Positions 1-11,708 of a stretch of DNA of 64,000 bases are shown piece after piece (position 1 is the first letter of the stretch; each line of letters begins with the position of its first letter). A program made the translations under genes and the position numbers. The notes under the pieces are model-generated. The model saw only the letters and a list, made by a program, of their open reading frames with translations. It did no database searches and was not told the origin of the DNA. The DNA comes from Helicostylum pulchrum (taxonomy: Eukaryota; Mucoromycota; Mucoromycetes; Mucorales; Mucoraceae). The stretch lies in NCBI GenBank assembly GCA_025677825.1, contig JAIXMO010000024.1:248001-312000 (forward strand), written 5' to 3'.

Positions 1-41
1 ACACAATGTATGTGGGTGTGAAGGTCATACACCTTCTCCAT
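1..41 (-). CDS. First exon of a sixth HSPA12-like gene, cut by the window edge
   Basis: The minus strand from position 41 reads ATG and then codes MEKVYDLHTHIHC before running off the left end. This matches the first exon of the five complete paralogues in the window (MEGVYDLHQYTHC in copy E, MDAAYDLYRHTHF in copy B). The sequence to its right (about 60-240) also resembles the 5' flank of copies A, C, D and E: an AAAGTTT-rich stretch, then a GTGTTACC...CCGTTCAA stretch and a GAAGTAC motif. I infer that the body of this gene lies to the left of the window on the minus strand. Only 13-14 codons are visible, so whether the gene is intact cannot be judged. Confidence 0.5.
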   Translation of the reverse strand, partial: MEKVYDLHTHIHC

Positions 42-679
42 ATGTGTATAGGGTTTCTTTAACGTTTGAACTGAGAAGAAAAGTGAAATATACGAAAAAA
101 AGTTTTTTTCGTTCAAAGGAATTGGTGTCGTGTGTGTTACCTTGACCGTTCAATTGTAGAGGAAAACAAACAATATAAATTTTTTATAGTAACACGAACC
201 AACAAACTCTGAACTCATCAGAAGTACCGACAAAGCAAAAATTCACTTATTGCAAACTAAAGATAGAGTGAGTTGTAAAAGTTAAATTATAGACAGCAGA
301 AAAATGTTACATATTAGCACGATCTTTATGCCAATCTTTATAAGGTACGTCTGGATTAGAATGAGACAAAACCTTAAATTTAAGCGGGGGGACTTTCTTG
401 CGTAGAACAAGTGTAAGCAAAAATGATTAAATAGATCACATGAGTAAAAGTAACCTCATTTTATCAGCGCCATATATTCATTATGCTGCATTTTTTTAGA
501 GCTGAAAAGAAGTAAATTTAGCCTTGTACTAACTAGCGGTTGTTTAGGAAGAACAGTATCCTTTTGTACGGACATAAAGAAAGAGAATAAAAATGCTTGT
601 GATAAAGGTACGTGTACTCCCGAAAAATGTCATATATTTTCTTTTTGTTTCATTCTAATCCGGACTCACCTTACCCTGA
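42..679. other. 5' flank of the left-edge paralogue plus dispersed repeats
   Basis: There is no convincing gene here. The first ~200 bases resemble the upstream region of the HSPA12-like genes. Bases 376-460 (AAGCGGGGGGACTTTC, GAACAAGTGTAAG, GATTAAATAGATCACATGAGTAAAAGT) recur in altered form at 31865-32110. Bases 538-580 recur in inverted orientation at about 30645-30695. Confidence 0.5.
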
Positions 680-915
680 ATCTCCAATAGACAAAATACA
701 GTTGGTTATGTTCAAACTGGGTTATTTTGTCAAGCCTTGTGTGTGGATAAGCCATCTACATATGTCACTCGTGTAACTAGATTTGAACCGTGTGCCATTG
801 CAAGTGAAGTATCTTTCTTTGGCTACCCTGTCATACGTGCTCTTTGTATGGGTATAATTCGTGGAATTATACTATCGGTACAAAAATTCAAACGGCGTAT
901 ATCAATGCTTTAAGT
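680..915 (+). pseudogene. Unrecognised exon-like coding fragment
   Basis: An open frame without an ATG runs from a TGA near 678 to a TAA at about 913-915. It contains GYVQTGLFCQALCVDKPS, then YVTRVTRFEPCAIASEV and SFFGYPVIRAL. Its composition (basic, ordered, few low-complexity residues) is more protein-like than the surrounding AT-rich DNA. I do not recognise a family with certainty; it may be the C-terminal exon of a Mucorales multicopy hypothetical protein. No partner exon is visible upstream. Confidence 0.3.
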
Positions 916-1429
916 TTACAATTTGGCAATAAGCTTAGAATGGTTATTAACAAAGTAGTAAAAGTTAAAGAACGCGTAGCAACCAACATCAATATCTGCA
1001 GAATTAATTACTCGGTTTTGTTGAGGTATGTCCAGATACTTTATGTGGTCTTGAATATCGATATATACTTCTCCCAAGTCTTGGTAACAGTTATATAGCT
1101 CCAAATGAAACTTGAATCTATCTAGTCTGATAACCTTTCAGTTCCTTTTTTTATTTTTTATTTTTTTTGATATTTACATAGTTAAATATCACTGTTATAT
1201 AATATAGACTTTTCAATTGGGAGATGCATGCGTCTGCTACTGACCAATAAATGTTATCAAGACAAAAAAAGTATCTACATATTTGATTAACTAATTTTTT
1301 TTAGACATGTTAGGCCACAATAATAAAAAAAAAGCGCTCAAACCATTGTAACACCTCTCCCTACCGGCTCTTCTTAGAACAACCGCTGTACATACAGTAG
1401 CTGCTCTATTTAGGGGGCGACGTGATTTA
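916..1429. other. Intergenic AT-rich stretch
   Basis: No supported gene. Bases 1205-1300 (GATGCATGCGTCTGCTACTGACCAATAAA, then AAAAGTATCTACATATTTGAT) are a decayed copy of the block seen at 6150-6260. Bases 1365-1400 (CTCTTCTTAGAACAACCGCTGT) belong to the dispersed repeat also seen at 56693 and 56830. Confidence 0.4.
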
Positions 1430-1716
1430 AGGGTGGATTTGTTCCAGATTTCGGCCACTACTGCAGTTAATCATTTTTCTACATTTGTCTGCACTTGTTG
1501 TTCCGATTTATTTCCACTTTTTTTTAAAAAAAATACTCCACGCGTTTTGCTGAACATGTAAATAGAACGTGTATCAAGAGTCCTCCAAAAAAAAACAGTT
1601 CATACATAATTAGATAACACTAAGCAGGATTTATTTAAAGACAAGCTTCATTTAAAGAAGAAAAGTAATGTTTGGTAAAAAAAACATACCTAGCGAAGGC
1701 TTATTATGTTATAGTT
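1430..1716. repeat. 3' flank shared by copies A and C
   Basis: This stretch is the inverted counterpart of 27490-27770. Both hold the TTTATTTAAAG...AAGCTTCAT segment next to the stop codon, a CTCCAAAAAAAA motif with CAAGAGT, CGTTTTGCTGAACATGTAAATAGAACGTG, and GCACTTGTTGTTCCGA. It shows that the duplication that produced copies A and C extended at least 280 bases past the stop codon. Copies D and E share only the part nearest the stop codon. Confidence 0.7.
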
Positions 1717-4700
1717 TTAAAATCTAGAAAGGGTCAATGGCTCTCCTGCTTCTATTACACCCGCAAATATTTCATCTCTGGCATCCGCGCCAACTAATTT
1801 CACGGAAAACTGAAGAGAGGAAGTATACGATACATATCTTACGGAAATCATTAAAGGTGCGTCCACATCCTCCCAGTCAAAAATATACCTATAGCCTAAC
1901 TCCTTACAACCGACACTTTGGTAAATGTTATCATTGAGGGAAAGCGTTTCATTATCATTCAAATAATTCATCGTTTTAAATCTGTATATCTCTAAAGTAT
2001 GAAAATCAGTGTTAATTACGCATTAACATGTCATTCTTCTGGAATATTGTTACCTATTCTAAAAGTATTAATCCTACGATCCTTTCCGCCCCGCAAATAA
2101 AACGGTCTGTTTGTTCGAACATTACTTATTAATTCCCCTTTATTTAAAAAGGGGAGGCCAATATTGCTGCCGCATTTAATAGTTTCCGTATCTGTTATTT
2201 TGGATTTATATAGAGGACATGCCCTGCCAGGTTTGCTTTGAGCTATACTAAAAACATAATTTTCACTGCATACTTGCTGTAAGGCACCAATTTCGAAATC
2301 TTTGTAGCATAATGGTCGCTGTGAGATAACTGGCTGTAAGAGTTGGCTAAATAACTCTGGTACGAGCAGACAGGATGTGTCGATCCCTAACTCTAAATTA
2401 AAATCGTCGGCTTCCTCTTCTAGTATTTTTGAAAATGCGTACTGTAATTGCGGATTACTGTTGAAGCGTATAAAGCTAACCATATAATCTACATTTGCAT
2501 AGTTTCCAAAAAGTTCCTTATTTAACAAAGAGGCAGATAGAGTACAGGCAATATCTTGTAAAACTGGAGTGAAAGAGACGTCTATAATATCAGTGGTTGT
2601 CAAACGTACTTTACAGTCACAAGAACTATTTAACTTTACAGCATGTGTGTCGGCTGTGCTTTGCGTGCCAAAATTATTTTGAAGCACCTATATATTCAAG
2701 CATCAAACCGTCAGTAAATAAAAATAGTGCATTGTATTTATTTACAGCTCTTACATTGTCAGAAATATTATCCTTAAGATTCATAAAGAAATCTTCCTTG
2801 ATATTTGATGAAAATAGATCTAAAATTTTGTTGTCGTCGCTAGTATTATGCACTTTGCATAGCTCGATTAAGCTACTATCTTGTACGAGGTTTTGCCACA
2901 TACTCGTGCACAGAGAATCGTATATATTTGGAATGTTTAGTATTTCATCTTGTACAATGATTGATTCCTGTTCTTCTTCCTCTGAGCTGGGAGCTGTTAC
3001 CACTTGATGTAATGACAACTGTACATAATCTTCATGTAACTGACATACTAAAAAATAAGACTTGAGTGAAAATTCTAGTTTCAAAGACTTTTGAATAGCG
3101 GGTAAAATCCTTTCACCTTGAGTAGTGATTCGTAGTTTTTTAGAATCATCGACCTTTGGTACTAATCCACTTGCATATATGATATCCTGAAGACTGTTTC
3201 TGGTACCGATAGTATTGTTTAATAACATTGCTTCAATTGAAATAGCATACCCAATTTTCGTATCCATTTGGTCAGATATCAAGTGATCCGGTAACTTGTT
3301 TAGTATCTCTTCTTTTATATAGATCACGTACATCAATACAAATGCGTTGATATATTTCGGCTTGTATGTTGATATTAATGCTTCTCCGTTTGAAAGCTCC
3401 TTGGTCAGTATAGCTTTCATTTCAAACAGTAGATCCTTTTTTATAGAAACACTGTCATCAGCAGTAAAATCAGCCAAGTCACCTAGCAAGTATCTCTCAG
3501 TAAATGGAATGAATCTGAACAAATATTAATACATATTATGTATAACATTGTATTCTGTTACTACTAAACTTACTGCTCTTTCACATTTAATGTTGTCGCA
3601 TTTGAAAAAGTATAGAAACGTCCCAAAGGAGGCAAACTATAATTAGGTTAGCTTTTGCGCAGTAAAAAAAAGATAATGCGAATACGTTACTACTTGTCTG
3701 CTATAAGATAGTCGTGGTCGAATATCTGCCGAATCAATCCGTCTTCGTTTAAAAGTGAGTACGTTAATAAGATAGACCCGAGTGATATATCTATTCGTAT
3801 AAATGTTAGCTAATGCTAAATAATTCACGGTAGTTATATATACCCAAGTTGACGATAGCGTCTGGTTTGGAGTTTAGAAATACGGATGAAGAGGTAGTTA
3901 AATCTTTTGATTGCATTATACGTGGCTTACAGTACATATCTGAATGTTGAATTGCTTCAAAGGTACAAATACCGGCTCCTGCTAAGAGAAATGATGGAAT
4001 AATGATGTTTCTTCTTTGAGCTTTAGTTGTAACAATAAAATTTAAAGAGCGTCTATTATACTCCAATATATACTTTAGCCATGTTAGATCCACACTTTCA
4101 GACTCGGCGAACCAATAAGTGTATCTATCCGTAACTAGCAAAAATTTGTAACTCTTTGTAGAATTATTCGAAATTATACCTTTTAAGTCGCTAAAGAGAA
4201 ATGAACTGATTCCAGCGCATACACTTAAAGGAGAAAGTGATGATATAAATTTTTTCTGGTTTTCAGTCAACATCCATTTCTTTTTAAACATTATCCAAGG
4301 ATTTTTTTCCGTGTATCTTTTCATATCCTCTTCATCCTAGTTATTAACATAAATTGTTAAACATTGTGATGGTTACATCAAGTTATGCGTACCAATGGAG
4401 GTAAAGAGTGACGATTCATTTGTTCCATTATGTCTTCGATAATCCGATCTTCATCAAAAGGAACAAGTTTGCTTTTTGACGGGTTTCTAACTCGGTCATC
4501 GTCTGTAGCCACGTAAAATAAATTGGTTCTTAAAAATTCTGCTATACGATCTTCAATATCACCCGCGATAACAGAGACTGAGCTCGATTTCATAACTTTT
4601 GGAAATAATTTTGCATTTGGAAAGCTGTATAGAGTGGTCGAAGTTTGAATCAAATCGAATTTTACTATGGCTTTTCCCTCTTCATGGGTAATTCTACACA

Positions 4701-5404
4701 AGATTGTATTGTCTCCTCTCTCGGAAGAGTAATTGTAAAATATGGATTCAATATCCGAGAAAAATAAAAGTCTATCTTGGTGATCTTCATTTGATATCAA
4801 ACCTGATTGAACAAAAATTGGTCGAATAATACCATCTCGAATTTCCTCTTCCCATTCAGAAGGAACAATAAACGCGTAGTGAAATAAATCTAGGCTTTCT
4901 GTTTCTAATTCTATTTCTTTCATGGTATATTCCATTGCAAGTGGTAAATAATCAGAAACCGCCTTCTTCAAAAATGTATCCTCTTCGTCCCACGTCTTCT
5001 TGTCCTTTTTAAACAAGGCGTACAACTTATCGTAAAAATTCGTAATCACTATGGTATCTTTGTCTTCTTTATCATCATTGCAATCAATATCTCTAACGTT
5101 TCCTGTTTGTTTATCATAGGAGATAGAAGAACCGAGTCTATAGATCGATTAATATGTATATGTTACGTCCGGCTATGTAGTTTTTAACTTGCTATTTACT
5201 TACTTTATTGTACGAATGGGAGGATACTTAAATTGTCTGTTGGAAGTAGAAAGAATACTCGCTGTGACATCAGTTTTTCGAATATCTAAGCAAAAACAAT
5301 ATAAAAAAATCTTAATAAATATGTAGTTATTTATTATATAGATATTTACGCATAACTACGCAATGGGTGTATTGATGAAGGTCATGTACTGCTTCCATAT
5401 TCAT
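1717..5404 (-). CDS. HSPA12-like Hsp70-related protein, copy A
   Basis: Nine exons (minus): 5350-5404, 5204-5285, 4393-5137, 3844-4336, 3691-3790, 3574-3636, 2755-3514, 2054-2687 and 1717-1991. All introns are GT-AG and all phases close, giving about 1,068 residues. The start is the ATG at 5404 in a tiny first exon; exon 2 here begins HIRKTD and has no ATG of its own, so the first exon is needed. VPSEW lies near residues 137-141, followed by RPIFVQSGLIS and LLFFSDIES. This spacing parallels the HSPA12 pattern of a VPAIW block, then AGLVS, then an EPEAAS block. Exon 8 has a YMVSFIRFNSNPQLQ block where HSPA12 carries its GGFSES adenosine motif, and the protein ends GEPLTLSRF. Glycine-rich nucleotide-binding residues are absent, so ATPase activity is doubtful. 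Its closest relative in the window is copy C. Function unknown. Confidence 0.75.
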
Positions 5405-5800
5405 ATGCGTTTTTCTTAACGTTTATTTAAACTGAAAGAGAAAAAGTGAAAAGCTAAGAAAATAAACTTTTTCTCCTCATAAATAGTAGAAATAAACCAG
5501 TGCCACTTGTGTTACAAACCGTCGAAAGCCGGGAATCATCGAAGTACAAACAAACAAGAGTTGTGTCTGTGCCCTCGTTTACATGTATATGGAATACTCT
5601 GCTAATAAACAAAACACCTTCCATCTTTTTTCATGGCGATAATATTAAATATAAATATGTATATGATATAAATTGAAGTAGACAGGGAGAACCTCACACT
5701 CCATAGGAGTAAGTACTATTGTTTAAGTAGGTAGTCTTGTCGTACACTCTTTCCGGAATAAGATTTTACACTCACTCGAAAAGGAAGAAAGATAGAATAC
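5405..5800 (-). promoter_or_regulatory. Conserved upstream region of copy A
   Basis: About 400 bases upstream of the copy A start are closely matched upstream of copies C (23330-23718), D (55248-55600) and E (58500-58842). Shared landmarks are AGTTTAAATAAACGTTAAGAAAA just before the start, a GTGGCACTGG or GCGGCACTGG motif next to TGTAACACAAG, and an ACTCCTA-GGA-GTGAGGTTCTCCC motif. Conservation of a non-coding 5' region in all four young copies fits a shared promoter carried along by the duplications. No specific factor site can be named. Confidence 0.5.
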
Positions 5801-6263
5801 AGTGCTTACCGTCTCAATTCGAATATTTTTTGAACTCACAGGTACATTTTTGAATGGATGAAATACATTTGTCCGCTTATGATACTAGATAGTTTCCACG
5901 GTGCGGTATCAATGATTTGGTGGAAAGCTTTATCTTTGTTGCAGGTAACAACATCAATTTCGTGTCGGCATTATTCAACATCCGCCGTAGTACACACACC
6001 AACGACTAACGATTATTTTTCAAATGTATTTGTGTACTTGTTGTTATAACATATAAGCGTAGGGAGAGTATTCATCCTGTTTTTTTTTTGTATAATTTAA
6101 AATAATTAAATGGCCAGTGTGATGGGGGTTTATGTAATTTCGATTGAGTAGAAGATGCATGCGTTTTGCTACGGGGCCAATAAACAGCATCAAAAAGACA
6201 TTTTCAAAATGCTTGTGCAGCAATTACACAAAAAAGTATCTACATATTTGATCATGAGTATGA
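5801..6263. repeat. Repeated block next to the Fanzor remnant
   Basis: The block contains an acceptor-like TTTGTTGCAG followed by GTAACAACATCA, a CCGCCGTAGTACACACACC stretch, and a GCTACGGGGCCAATAAACAGCATC stretch running to AAAAAAGTATCTACATATTTGATCATGAGTATG. Inverted relatives lie at about 28170-28480 and 57700-58030. A short coding stretch (SAVVHTPT, DYFSNVFVYLLL) is preserved here and in the 57.9 kb copy, but it is not a complete gene. It abuts the Fanzor fragment and may be an upstream part of the same element. Confidence 0.45.
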
Positions 6264-6737
6264 AAACTGACAGAAATACCATTGGAAATGTTAAGAAATG
6301 AAGGGTTTCAATTTTATCTACTTGATGAATACAAAACCTCGAGTACCTGCCCATCTTGCGATCAACGACTTGAAACGTTTAAAGACTGCATTAGTTCAAG
6401 ACCGTATCAACGTTCAAAGAACCCTACTGTGAAGTGCCATGGACTGTTAAGGTAAAGCTATATATTCTTATTGTATGAATCAGAAAGCTTATATATATAT
6501 AATCTGCGTTAATGTTTTAGATGCAAAAATCAACATTGTTTAGTAGACTCCAAGGCACTTACAGAAGAAGATACAAAGTTTAGATTATGGAATAGAGACT
6601 TGGCTGCCGTCTTGAATTTCCGAAACATTTTAATTAGCTTAAGGGAATCATCGCAAAGGCCTGAAGTTTTTTCGAGAGGAAAGAAGAGAAAAAATTTAAA
6701 TCAAGTCATAGTTAGAAAAAAACCACGACTCCACTAA
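6264..6737 (+). pseudogene. C-terminal remnant of a Fanzor (eukaryotic TnpB-like) nuclease
   Basis: Two exons (6264-6451 and 6521-6737) joined by a clean GT-AG intron give about 134 residues. The sequence contains LLDEYKTSSTCPSC, then TVKCHGLLRCKNQHC, then LWNRDLAAVLNF. This is a CxxC...C(x4-5)C zinc ribbon followed by an R-D-L-A-A motif, the layout of the TnpB/Fanzor C-terminus, where the ribbon precedes the third RuvC aspartate (RDxNAA in TnpB). The tail is basic (RGKKRK, VRKKPRLH). The frame opens after a TGA at 6261 and no N-terminal or RuvC-I/II part is found nearby in frame, so this is a truncated copy. The intron is intact and no stop interrupts the remnant, so truncation may be fairly recent. 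It lies between the divergently oriented copies A and B. Confidence 0.7.
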
Positions 6738-6992
6738 CTTTTCGCCTCAGTTATCGCTTTGATAAATATTAGATAGGTAAGAAGTTAGTAATTTGTACCA
6801 CCTACTTCACTAGGTACTAACATTTTTCAACAAGGTCTCCATTCACCCCTTTTAAATTTGTGGTACAACAGATGACATCGTGACGATTACTTTTCGCGCG
6901 GAGTTGTATTCATCTTTACTTCAGTTCCTTGACACAAAAAATTACCCCTTCTCTTTTTTACTTTTTATCATTTGTTAAAACATCAAGCCGAT

Positions 6993-9900
6993 ATGGACGC
7001 GGCATATGATCTTTATAGACATACTCATTTTGCAATTATTTGTAATGATATTAAAAATAAGCACACATTCATTTTATAAACGTTTTACTTTAAATTTTAC
7101 CGATAGGCATAAGAAAAAAGAATGCCTGTATTGAAATTCGCCCTAACTTGTGCAGATCTCATTTCACTTCGCAGGCCTCGTTCAATCTTAATAAACCCAG
7201 CCCCGGAAATGATATACCACTGGACGACTTTATGGAAGGACTACATTGTATATCTAAAAAGGGAAAAGATAACTGGGATGAAAACGACAAGCTTTTAATG
7301 CAGGAAATATTGAGTTTTCTAAGCCTTGAAGTGAAAAATTCCATAGCCGATTCAAAAAATAGTCTTACAAGCCTTGAAGCGCTCCACTATGCATTTATTG
7401 TTCCGTATCAGTGGACAGAAACGATGAGAGAGGAAATACTTCGGCCCATGTTTATTCAATCCGGATTGATAACAAGTGAAGATCACCAAGACCGGCTTTT
7501 GTTTTTCACTGATATAGAATCCATTTGTTATAATTTACAAAAGAGTTCTACCACCAGAAATCCATTCAAAAGAGGCCAAAATTCAGTTTTCTGTAGATTT
7601 TCCTGCCACAACGAAAATGAAATTTTAATCAAATTAAATTTAATCCAAACTACAAACAATCTTTCCAATTTTTCTGGTTCCATGCTATTCCCCAGAGTCA
7701 TGAACTCGGATTCACTCTCTATTTCCGCTGATTACATTAAAGCCTCGTTAAAATCATTATTGACCGAAAAGCTGTTCCCTATACAACAACAAGATACGAA
7801 TCGAAAAAGATACTCTATAAGAACGTTTTTAAAGGACGGATTATTTCCTGTATATGAAGATCATATTATCATCGAGACTATGGTGGAAGATATATATAGC
7901 GGAAGTCTGCCTGATATGGTAATTTAACTTTATATAAAGAAAAAAAAAACCTTTTTTTTTTGACAGATAATATGGATAGGACATATGCAATAAAGATAAT
8001 CCGCAAAATGAGCATTGGATCTGTACTAAAAAAAGATGGATGTTAAGCAAAGACCAAAACGCGGCTATAAAATCTATTTACCCTATCGATATATATGACA
8101 AAATCGGCAAACCATTTTTTGACGCCATGAAAAATATACTTTTAGGTAATTTTATCAGAGAGTACGTGCTTTTTCCGTTCGAGGATGAATACTCTACCGG
8201 TATAAAGCTAGATACTTGCCTTCTCAAATGGGTATCATGCATAATGGAGCATAATAGGCGTAGTTTGAACTCTATCACTAAAATGACTAGAATTGATATA
8301 TCTTTTATATACGCACTTTGTTTGGGCAATATTACATCAGGAGCTGGCTTTGGCGTTCTTGAAGCCACCAAAAGCTCTAATATAAACAGTAAACCGCGTA
8401 TACTCAATACTGATATTTCGGATCTTTCTTCATCTGTGTTCTCAAACTACTCGAAAGCAAATGCTATCATTAACATAGGTAAGTTAAATCCTCACCGCAC
8501 ATATCTTTTTTTTTTCCCGCTCATTTATTTCTTAAATTAGATATTTCACTAAAATCTACAATCTTATCGCTTTCACTTTTGAATGATGATGGGTTAGCTG
8601 AAGAGATTTTTGATCACAGTCATTTTACTGGTGAAAAATAGTAAGGTATACATTCGAAATATATCACAATAAAACTAAAAAAAAAACGAAAAAAAATAAT
8701 AATCTAGTTTACCGTCTCTGGAGACTTTTTATCAAGTCTCACATGTAACAGCTTTGATTGTGAAAGAACAGTGAGTCTATTAATAAAATACATCGTAAAA
8801 AAAAAACTAAGTTTTACTTTAGGTTTATCTCGTTTGCAGATGCATACTTGGTGAATGATATTAATAACCTAGCAGACGACGAGGATATACATGATTGCAT
8901 ATACGACATAGAGGAAATATTGGGCAAATGTATTTCTGCTAATGAGGTTTTAGTATCGACCGAACAAAAAGTATATATCAAGGCATTTCTACTTATGTAC
9001 ATGACTTATATAAAAGAAATTATATCAAGCAAGCTGCTGTCTGACCATTTAAACTGCGATGCTATGAATATTGGATACGCCATTTCTATTGAAAAGTTTC
9101 TCTTGGATGGTGTGGTTGGCACTATAAACGACCTCGAAAAAATTGTATATAAAAGTGGTTTGGTGCCAAAGGATGACAGTTCCAAAAAATCAAGAATCGT
9201 AACTCAGCATGGAGACGGGATATTACCTGCAATTCAAAAGTATTTCAATTTGGAACTTCCACTTAAGTCCTATTTTATATTGGCTCAATTGCATGAAGGT
9301 CACATGCACCTAACTTTGAACCAAACAGTAACTTGTCCAGATTTGAAAGGAGAACAGGAATCAATTATCGTTGAAGATAAAATGGTCCCCATCGAAAATA
9401 TATATGACTCTATGTGTCTAAACGTATGGAATAACCTTATAGAAAACAACGATTTAATTCAATTGTGTGACCAACATAGTATGTGTGATACAAACGGGGT
9501 ATGGGACCTATTTTCATCGAAAAACAAAAAAGAGTTCGAAATCAATCTGAAACGATATATTTCAGGAAACGTAAGGAATATAAAACAAGTCATTTTTGTA
9601 TACTAATGGCTTCCTAAATGTTGTATAGATTCCTACATATAATAAAGACTTGCCAACATGCGGCAAGAAAACCACCTTACAACTAAGCAAGTCTTGCCAC
9701 TGCAAATTTTTTTTGTCAACTGACGATATTATAGATATATCTTTTAAACCCGTACTTCAGGAAACTATCTTCAACATATCAACCTCATTGTTAAACAAGG
9801 ACATGTTCGGCAACTATGAAAATATACATTATCTTTTTAGCTTGATATGCTTTGATTATAACCCACAATTTCAACGCAGTATTACGACCATACTACAGGA

Positions 9901-10625
9901 GGAATCAGACGACTTTAACCATAAACACGGAATCTATACTCAGTATTTAACTATACCCGAATTATCCAATCTAAATTTACACCCAGTTCTTGAACAGCAA
10001 CCTTATATGTATCGAAGTTTCCATCAAGGTACTTTTCGTCAAGTCTCTAGTGAAAATTATGCATTTGTTATAGGAAGCACTTCATCACCTGAAGAACCAA
10101 GAAGTCCACTATTTAAAAACAAAATAACAGATACCTTAGAATTTGAATATGGCTATAAAAATATTTTTCCTTTTTTAAAAATGGGAGACGTAGTAAGCGA
10201 CATTCAATCAGGAAGAACATTATATTTAAAGCCTCGAAATTATAAGGATAAACGATATATTCCTATAGGTAAAATTATTTAGGTTAGTTTACTCATCACA
10301 AATGCGTTACTGATACTGTCACACACGCATACGCCTTTTTTTTTTTCATGCATTAGAATTATTCAAATATAAAACTCTGGATAATTTGGAGTATAATGGG
10401 ACGGCGACTTCAGTAAATGATGTTATTGAACCAGTAGAAGAGACATATCCGTTGTTTATGTATGATGATTTTAAATGGAGCGGATATATACCCGTAATGA
10501 TTTCTGTTAGGTCTCAAGGCCATTCTTCATCACTTCTTTTTTCAGTAAGCGTAATAGGTGAAGACATGATTAGCAAAAGAAAGTATATAGAAACAGGAGA
10601 GCCTTTAACATTAAGTCGATTTTAA
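6993..10625 (+). CDS. HSPA12-like Hsp70-related protein, divergent copy B
   Basis: Eight exons: 6993-7041, 7107-7918, 7980-8478, 8541-8640, 8708-8770, 8823-9570, 9629-10268 and 10357-10625. Phases close, giving about 1,059 residues. The first exon codes MDAAYDLYRHTHF, matching the first exons of the other copies despite strong divergence elsewhere, which supports that exon being real. Exons 2 and 3 of the other copies form one exon here. Conserved blocks are VPYQW, MFIQSGLITSEDHQDRLL, FFTDIES, INIDISLKSTILSLSLL (across an exon junction), SYFILAQLHEGH and the terminus GEPLTLSRF. Because B preserves every intron position but one yet differs at many residues, it is under long-term constraint and not a decaying copy. 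It sits divergently to copy A with the Fanzor remnant between them. No catalytic function can be assigned. Confidence 0.75.
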
Positions 10626-10858
10626 ATCTTTATTTATTACAAAGCTAGCTTTCTTCTTTTCTGGTACGATTTAATAATCACAGAAATAACAAAACATAAA
10701 GCTTATATAACCTCAAGTGGGTTCTTAAAAATATTCACTTTACTATAATTAAAGAATAGATATTTATGCAAAAAAAAACTTGGGCAGTATTCTTAACAGC
10801 ACTCTTTAAAAAAAATTGATAAGAATTGTTTTATTTATGATTAAAAAGGTTTGCCGTC

Positions 10859-11179
10859 GTGTTCAATCAATCCGAAAAAAAAATAGGGGAAGTGGAGCTA
10901 AAAGTTGAAGGTTTAAAAGTAGAAGATAGCTTACGAGAGGACTATGCTGAAACGCAAATTTGCGAATATTTTAGAGATAACTACTTGAAGATGAGAATAT
11001 CACAATTTACGATGGTGAAAATTGTTTCAAAAGCAGCTCAAAGAATGCAAAATGATGGAAGACGATTACGGAACGAAAAAATAGACCTTCTTACTAAAAC
11101 TATATATGATGATGTTGAAATTGAACTAGGCTCGATAGAATTTAAAACTCATGGTGCAAGCGATAGTATTTTTAACTAA
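10859..11179 (+). pseudogene. Fragment of a possible PD-(D/E)XK-like multicopy protein
   Basis: An open frame of about 106 codons without an ATG near its start (a GTG is the first possible initiator) ends at a TAA. The sequence includes QICEYFRDNYLKMRISQF and DDVEIELGSIEFKTHG. The D-V-E-I-E-L-G-S-I-E-F-K segment has the D...E-x-K spacing seen in PD-(D/E)XK nuclease folds. I associate it with a repetitive Mucorales protein family, but only by resemblance. No upstream or downstream exons were identified, so it is probably a remnant. It follows copy B by about 230 bases on the same strand and is not part of that gene. Confidence 0.35.
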
Positions 11180-11623
11180 CAACAGTCGAAGAATATTAGA
11201 ACGAACACATGTATAATGAATAACCTCAGCGACATCACCAAAGAATTCAACAATTATTTTATATATGGATTGGAGAGGGTAGTACTTGGCCCAAGTTTTT
11301 TTTTTTCAGTTTAACGATATTATGGTATCTCATTGCTGATTTATATTCGGAAAGGCCTTCTTGAATTGAATGATTTCCGAGATACTCTTCGATACATCTA
11401 TGGCAGGATAGTATAGTCAAATTAAGAAACGAAGCTAGATTGGTATCATCCCAAAAAAAAAAGTATCTGGTCTCGAATATTGGCCCCATCTTTTAACCTC
11501 TAGCCTACCACGAACACCTTGTTCAAAAGGCCCTTGATAATACCTTTTTTTCTATACGCCAACCAACAAAAGAATAAGACGCGTGATGGAGGAGCGTGGT
11601 AATAATTTATTACCGCCTGATGC
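11180..11623. other. Intergenic stretch without a recognised gene
   Basis: I see only AT-rich DNA with short poly-T and poly-A runs and short open frames lacking protein-like composition. Confidence 0.4.
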
Positions 11624-11708
11624 CAGGTACTACCCACTGACAGGTACTACCCACTGACAGGTACTACCCGCTGACAGGCACTACCCACAGCCAGGCACTA
11701 CCACCCGT
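11624..11708. repeat. 17-bp tandem repeat, five copies
   Basis: The unit CAGGTACTACCCACTGA is repeated at 11624, 11641 and 11658 (one change in the third unit), then in degenerate form at 11675 and 11692 (CAGGCACTACC...). It is GC-richer than its surroundings. The decay runs left to right. Confidence 0.85.

Noticed and set aside
844..1104. Overlapping frames on both strands near 0.9-1.1 kb
   Set aside because: The minus frame starts with ATG (MELYNCYQDLGEV), but it has no partner exons, no recognisable domain and overlaps an equally long plus frame; neither can be supported.
7159..7344. Minus-strand frame opposite copy B
   Set aside because: It is the shadow of a coding exon whose plus-strand frame matches four paralogues.
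11624..11708. CRISPR-like array
   Set aside because: Units are directly contiguous with no spacers, and the genome is eukaryotic; it is a minisatellite.
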